DNA of 35,948 nucleotides. Source: Ignavibacteriota bacterium (GTDB lineage Bacteria; Bacteroidota; Ignavibacteria; Tepidaquicellales; Tepidaquicellaceae). The translations under genes and the position numbers were made by a program. Position 1 is the first letter of the stretch. The number at the start of each line of letters is the position of its first letter. Of this stretch, positions 32,501-35,948 are shown piece after piece. The notes under the pieces were generated by a model that saw only the letters and a program-made list of their open reading frames with translations, did not search any database and was not told the DNA's origin. The stretch lies in assembly GCA_026390735.1 (NCBI GenBank), contig JAPLFJ010000068.1, positions 1-35,948 on the forward strand. Reading direction: 5' to 3'.

Positions 32501-33126
32501 GTGAGTTTGCATTAGGAAGTAATATGAATGACAATAACTTCGACGGTCCACTACCTGTAACTTTGTCATCATTTAACTCAACATTAAATGCACGTGATGT
32601 AAACCTTAAATGGGTAACATCATCAGAAATTAATAATGCAGGATTTGATGTAGAAAGAAAAACAATTGAAGGTACCTGGTCTAAGGTTGGTTACGTAAAA
32701 GGAAACGGAACAGTTAACTCATCATCAACATACAATTTCACAGACAGAAAATTAAACGCAGGTAAATTCAATTACAGACTAAAACAGATTGACAATAACG
32801 GTAACTTTGAATATCATAACTTAAGCGGAACAGTAGAAGTAGGCGTTCCGAAGGATTATGCACTTTCGCAGAACTATCCGAATCCGTTTAATCCGACTAC
32901 AAAGATTGACTTTGCACTGCCATTCGACAGTAAGGTTTATATGGTAGTTTATGATATGACGGGCAGAGAAGTGAAGACACTCGTAAACGAAGCAAGACAA
33001 GCAGGATACCATACAGTAGAAATGAATGCGAGTATGCTTTCGAGCGGAACGTATTTCTTCAGGATAATAGCAAATGCAAACGGTAAGGATTTTATAAGTA
33101 CAAAGAAGATGGTATTAGTGAAATAA
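29575..33126 (+). CDS. Large secreted beta-strand-repeat protein with T9SS sorting domain, 1183 aa
   Basis: A signal peptide (~1-26, LGMLGLFFFLLGIATPSDA, cleavage before Q) leads into a start typical of Bacteroidota surface proteins (YWKNKSTGSWNTAAIWQSS). About 850 residues of Ser/Thr/Gly/Asn-rich beta-solenoid-like repeats follow (LTLTDGELITNSKNLIIS, LNLTAGTLDISGRTLTF, LTLTSGLLIGS). An LPVTLSSF linker and an Fn3-like module (DVNLKWVTSSEINNAGFDVE) come next. Residues ~1095-1183 are a T9SS type A sorting domain (YALSQNYPNPFNPTTKIDF, VVYDMTGREV, SGTYFFRI, ending KKMVLVK). The likely role is a surface-attached adhesin or structural filament exported through the type IX system. It is preceded by the best sigma-54 promoter in the window with three activator-type palindromes. 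Confidence 0.92.
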   Translation: MKTLFKTLGMLGLFFFLLGIATPSDAQIKYWKNKSTGSWNTAAIWQSSTDDIIYDDDASYPNKTSMSSETDYPTDFVRIVTGTMTFNQSSIYLCYLSIETGAAMTVSTTKKLYVYKNESEIIGSFYVQANATFTIASTGSATYGTFTTGPNVYSEITIDGCFNNGPALTTPGKYAIASFSGTLVNHSTKLNNYNTLTSPSSKMFQIKGIFRNYEDLATEGNISMVSGCIYEHCFTEAPGTIPNSLWAANSTCKIESYTLNADAPGGLGQTFANLIWNCPNQESDINFLGSLNAVGGDFTVSSTGTGSISFDVTDNLSPLTISGTFTLEGGKVYLNNFIDFANDNTYTNLSGNVVLTGGTLKNCKSGSSIGYITFNKQNTPQVLTINLTSIQGKIAFKVASGSSLEFGNSSSVLLNTDLGSTFDVLTGGALRIRHIYGISSSGSTGCIQVGGTRTFSNSGTYDYCGDELQITGNGLPTSLVAGQIIIGNPSGVKLSNNYDFSSASGGLTVNNSGYLICNSYYISGSGFFTFNSGCKIAICSANGIVGGVTSVGNIRNSGTKTLNTEATYEYVGTSAQTTGSALPSSVQNLLINNSSATGVTLTNDVTVSNSLTLTDGELITNSKNLIISNSYTITSGTISGDNASTLTINGSGAITGSLTFTPSYQVLKTLTINRSAGTVTLGSPLTLDGTTDGTLNLTAGTLDISGRTLTFIKGNTPIVKGAGFITTSTNSGLVFGTEGNTGGSAFLIPAGTFTSAPIVNNFSVNRTNSLTLTQDLNVNGTLTLTSGLLIGSTNNNLVTLGNASGNGILSLPTPVTTGRIVGNFKRFLSSPDKTYIFPIGTTTNYNGIVIDYAGGVSVAGSLTAAFTVGDPGNNNNPNPIDDANPTYTVNKYSQFGYWTILNTTVAGTYSIDVNTNGFTGIRMGSTQTDKDCRSNLRLLKRSGSTVNWSLENTYVAATGDDHTNMVVKRAGLTTFSEFALGSNMNDNNFDGPLPVTLSSFNSTLNARDVNLKWVTSSEINNAGFDVERKTIEGTWSKVGYVKGNGTVNSSSTYNFTDRKLNAGKFNYRLKQIDNNGNFEYHNLSGTVEVGVPKDYALSQNYPNPFNPTTKIDFALPFDSKVYMVVYDMTGREVKTLVNEARQAGYHTVEMNASMLSSGTYFFRIIANANGKDFISTKKMVLVK

Positions 33127-33170
33127 TAAAAGCGTTACTCCCCATAAATAAATAGTGGTTTCGTTTATTT

Positions 33171-33203
33171 AAAAGCGGCTCAGAGGGTTGGGCCGCTTTT
33201 TTT
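33171..33203 (+). terminator. Rho-independent terminator
   Basis: AAAGCGGC…GCCGCTTT with a 12-nt loop and a TTTTTTT tail, ~45 nt after the T9SS gene stop. Confidence 0.85.
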
Positions 33204-33219
33204 ATTAAGACTTTTTTAG

Positions 33220-33610
33220 GTAGGTTCACGGAGAGTCACAGAGAGAAGGATTGGGACGCGGATGACGCGGATTTTTAAGAGCGATGACCGCTGATAGAGA
33301 TTTTTCCCGCGAAATACACGAAAGGCACGAAAGAAAGATTAAAGAAAAGAATCCGCGAATTAGACTAATTAGACGAATTAAAAGAATTAGAGATTTTTTT
33401 AGGGTAAGAGAATGAAACTCCCCGCCGCAAGCAGCGGGGTATCTATTTATTATATTTGTAAAAACCTTTCGCCGCAAGCGGCGGGGAATTTACCCTAAGA
33501 GATTAAAGATTTTTTCCCGCGAAATACACGAAAGACACTAAAAAGAGATTAGAGATTTTTTAGGGATAGAGACAAGAAGAGAGCAGTGAGGGAGTAGGGA
33601 GTAGAAAGTA
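33220..33610 (+). repeat. Mosaic word-repeat block 6 with two REP-like hairpins
   Basis: Modules GGGACGCGGATGACGCGGAT, CCCGCGAAATACACGAAAG, GAATCCGCGAATTAGACTAA and TTTTTTAGGG, ending in GGGAGTAG-type words. Embedded palindromes: CCCCGCCGCAAGCAGCGGGG (33420-33439) and CGCCGCAAGCGGCGGGGAA (33470-33488). No gene in 33127-33618. Confidence 0.8.
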
Positions 33611-33618
33611 GGGAGGCG

Positions 33619-34869
33619 CTATTTTAAGTGTTCAATGATTTGGTAGAATGGAATTATGTGGACTTTGGTATTCTCTATTTCAACTGTTTGGTTTGCTGTC
33701 AGGTTTAAGATGTATGCATTTTGGGGATTATACTTCTGTATGAAACTGCGCAATGAACGGCTTATGCTGTTACTTTTTAATGAAGTGTATTTAACTTCGA
33801 TGGGTATCAGGTCATTTATTTTATCAATAACGAAATCAACCTCCGCTCCTGAATTTGTCCGCCAGTAGTTTATTTTGTATCCGCTGTTCCTTAATATGTC
33901 TCTGATGAAAAGGTATATAAAATTCTGAAATATAAACCCGCTGTCGTTACCTGCGTTTTCATTACCGTATAAACCGAGTGCATAATTGCGAATTCCTACA
34001 TCGTTGAAATTAACTACAGGCGCTTTTGTTATTTCCTTCTTATGGCTGCGGGAGTAAGGTTTGACAAGGTCAATTAAATATGTCTTCTCTGCATAGAATA
34101 AATAATTCATAAGCGTTGGCAAGCTTAATGATGTCTCAGAGGAAAGTTTTCTGTGGTTCAGGAGTTTCCCCGCTGATGCTGCTAAAAGTCTGACGAGGAT
34201 TAAAAAAGCATCTTCCTTTTCTACGTTCATAAGTTGTTTAATGTCTTTTTCCACGTAACTGCTGAATATTTCATTTATCAGATTCCTTTTACTTACAGGA
34301 TTTTCTTCAGTGACAATTCTCGGGTAGCCTCCGAAAGCAATGTATTCTTTTAAAAGTGATTGCGTTTTTTCTGAATTAAATGATAAATAAGCAATTATGT
34401 TTCCTTCAAATTCATATTTTGTTTTGTAGTTTACAAATTCCGTAAAACTGACAGGTGAGACTATGAATTCAAGTTTTCTGCCTGTTAAAGATTCTTTTGT
34501 CTTCGCCTTTAGTTCTATGCTTCCTGAACCTGAAACTATGAATTTGAAATTATACCCTTTATCGTATATTCCTTTTAGAAATATTGCCGCATCAGGAATC
34601 CTTTGAATTTCATCAACGAAGAGAAAAACTTTATCATTGCCATAGAGAGATTTTATCTTGTCAATAAAGTATTGTTGTGAAGAAAAGAGTTCTTTATCGG
34701 AATAGAAATCAAGATTGAATAATGCAACTTTTTCGCCTTTTGCTTTTAATTCATCTGAAAGAATATTCATAAGAGTAGTTTTACCAACCTGCCTGGCTCC
34801 AATGATGAATGTCATTTCCTTCTCGCTAATGTGATTTCGAATGTCTGATAATATGTCTCTTTTTATCAT
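33619..34869 (-). CDS. AAA_14/DUF4143 ATP-binding protein, 416 aa
   Basis: An N-terminal ATPase has Walker A GARQVGKTT (24-32, K30), Walker B VFLFVDEIQ (D86, E87) and a sensor segment FIVSGSGSIEL (110-120). A middle winged-helix-like part contains the LLNHRKLSSETSLSLPTLMN block. The C-terminal DUF4143 domain carries PD-(D/E)xK nuclease-like residues (GAEVDFVI with D345; IPIEVKY with E358 and K360). The family is widespread, often on mobile or accessory DNA, and its biological role is unsettled. The gene stands alone between two repeat blocks. Start at 34869 fits the family (MIKRDI…). Confidence 0.92.
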   Translation of the reverse strand: MIKRDILSDIRNHISEKEMTFIIGARQVGKTTLMNILSDELKAKGEKVALFNLDFYSDKELFSSQQYFIDKIKSLYGNDKVFLFVDEIQRIPDAAIFLKGIYDKGYNFKFIVSGSGSIELKAKTKESLTGRKLEFIVSPVSFTEFVNYKTKYEFEGNIIAYLSFNSEKTQSLLKEYIAFGGYPRIVTEENPVSKRNLINEIFSSYVEKDIKQLMNVEKEDAFLILVRLLAASAGKLLNHRKLSSETSLSLPTLMNYLFYAEKTYLIDLVKPYSRSHKKEITKAPVVNFNDVGIRNYALGLYGNENAGNDSGFIFQNFIYLFIRDILRNSGYKINYWRTNSGAEVDFVIDKINDLIPIEVKYTSLKSNSISRSLRSFIQKYNPQNAYILNLTANQTVEIENTKVHIIPFYQIIEHLK

Positions 34870-35049
34870 AAGGCAATTATTATTAAGGTTAACTTTAACT
34901 TTAACCCTGTTAATATATATATTGACTTATCAATATTAAAGTGAATTAATTGATAAAATTACATAGTTATTAATTTTCAGGGGTCAAGAAAATGATGATT
35001 AATGGCAGTGATATTGCATACTTGTTGGATACTGGTTTGATACTGAAAA

Positions 35050-35805
35050 TGTAGGACTTCGGAGAAAAGAGATTTCCCGGGAAATACACGAAATACACGA
35101 AAGAAAGATTAAAGAAAAGAATCCGCGAATTAGACTAATTAGACGAATTAAACGAATTAGAGATTTTTTAAGGGATAGAGATTAGAGATTTTTTCCCGCT
35201 AAATACACGAAAGGCACTAAAGAAAGATTAAAGAAAAGAATCCGCGAATTAGACTAATTAGACGAATTAAACTAATTAGAGATTTTTTTAGGGTAAGAGA
35301 TAAAGAAGGATTGGAACGCGGATGACGCTGATTTTTAAGAGCGATGACCGCTGATAGAGATTTTTTAGGGTTAGAGATTAGAGATTTTTTCCCGCTAAAT
35401 ACACGAAATACACTAAAGAAAGATTAAAGAAAAGAATCCGCGAATTAGACTAATTAAACTAATTAGAGATTTTTTTAGGGTTAGAGATAAAGAAGGATTG
35501 GAACGCGGATGACGCTGAAAGAACGGATAAGAGCGGATAGAGATTTTTTAGGGTTAGAGATTAAAGAGAAAGAACTTTTCCCGCGAAATTCACGAAAGGC
35601 ACGAAAGGCACGAAGGAAAGATTAGAAACTTTGTCCTCTGATTATACAGATTAGAACAGATTAAAAAATCAGAGAAAAGATGTCCGCGAATTACACTAAT
35701 TAAGCGAATTAAACGAATTAGAGATAAGAACACTTTTAGGGTTAGAGACAAGATAGAAAAGTAATGGAGTAGGGAGTAGGGAGTAAGGAGTAGTGAGGAA
35801 GTGAG
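35050..35805 (+). repeat. Mosaic word-repeat block 7
   Basis: Repeated passes of TTTCCCG(C/G)GAAATACACGAA, AAGAAAAGAATCCGCGAATT, AGACTAATTAGACGAATTA, 'GATTTTTTAGGGTTAGAGA' and GGAACGCGGATGACGCTGA, ending with GGAGTAGGGAGTAAGGAG words. No gene; 34870-35049 upstream is AT-rich spacer with only the AAA gene's own leader. Confidence 0.85.
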
Positions 35806-35807
35806 GG

Positions 35808-35948
35808 TGTCTTTTCCTGGAATAGGTTGACAGAAGTTAATAAGTTAAACCTAAAGAAAGGATAAGAAATGACAACAAGATTTATTCAAGGCGAGAACCT
35901 ACAATACAGCCATGCTTTTAAACAGAAGGTTGTAGGTGAAATAGAGAG
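35808..35948 (+). mobile_element. Left end of an IS3-family insertion sequence (cut by window edge)
   Basis: A likely terminal repeat begins near TGTCTTTTCCTGGAATAGGT (35808), followed by TTGACAGAAG and then an orfA-like start. It has inserted at the edge of repeat block 7. The right end lies outside the window. Confidence 0.6.
35869..35948 (+). CDS. IS3-type transposase OrfA, N-terminal 26 residues
   Basis: ATG at 35869 with AAAGGATAAGAA upstream. The fragment MTTRFIQGENLQYSHAFKQK followed by VVGEIE matches the beginning of the HTH domain of IS3-group OrfA proteins (…F-x-x-x-F-K-x-x-V-V-x-E-I-E). It continues beyond the window. Confidence 0.65.
   Translation, partial: MTTRFIQGENLQYSHAFKQKVVGEIE

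Overview
The window reads as a chromosomal stretch from a Bacteroidota/Ignavibacteriota-type bacterium, most likely Ignavibacteria-like. The evidence is two very large secreted proteins ending in type IX secretion (T9SS) type A sorting domains with the NYPNPFN motif, Haem_bd and YARHG-type proteins, outer-membrane beta-barrel proteins, AT-rich DNA and few strong Shine-Dalgarno sites. All assignments come from reading the sequence; no database search was run.

Layout. 1-3.3 kb: a 5' partial gene, a decayed gene for a C-terminal domain, and two secreted TPR proteins, the second carrying an intact copy of that domain. 3.3-5.9 kb: a Fic-type AMPylase with an AbiEi-like N-terminus, flanked by two direct copies of a dispersed ~140-bp repeat and next to a duplicated fragment of a tRNA-Lys gene. 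5.9-10.9 kb: a minus-strand cluster of two paralogous beta-barrels, a zinc-ribbon/YARHG protein, a zinc-ribbon membrane-anchored subtilase and a lipoprotein. 10.9-13.0 kb: small secreted genes between inverted repeats, and a chagasin-type protease inhibitor. 13.8-15.7 kb: a GC-rich metallophosphoesterase lipoprotein and an Ig-like lipoprotein ending in a triple hairpin. 17.3-20.1 kb: a BNR/sortilin-like T9SS cargo. 20.3-21.4 kb: an exported rubrerythrin and a haem-binding protein. 22.7-28.5 kb: a secreted KPxxYLYP protein, an MgtE Mg2+ transporter, a DUF6266-like protein and a PIN-domain pair. 29.6-33.1 kb: a 1183-residue T9SS adhesin-like protein. 33.6-34.9 kb: an AAA/DUF4143 ATPase. The right edge enters an IS3-type insertion sequence.

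The most interesting system is a set of 32-residue membrane micropeptides (MKxIKxFTGADxSF... followed by one hydrophobic helix). Five lie in tandem at 21568-22244 and a sixth lies alone at 16559-16657. None is long enough for ordinary gene calling. Both loci have a -24/-12 (sigma-54-like) promoter starting exactly 61 nt before the first ATG, and both end in near-identical terminators. The array promoter has palindromes GTCTCA-N3-TGAGAC centred 59, 79 and 234 bp upstream. A perfect -24/-12 promoter before the 1183-residue T9SS protein has the same palindromes at 59, 79 and 214 bp. A third consensus -24/-12 site precedes a 54-residue membrane protein. Together these suggest a sigma-54/enhancer-binding-protein regulon of envelope micropeptides and a secreted surface protein.

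Most long intergenic spaces are filled with a mosaic of short recurrent 'word' repeats, purine-rich on the plus strand with one block inverted, plus an octanucleotide minisatellite.
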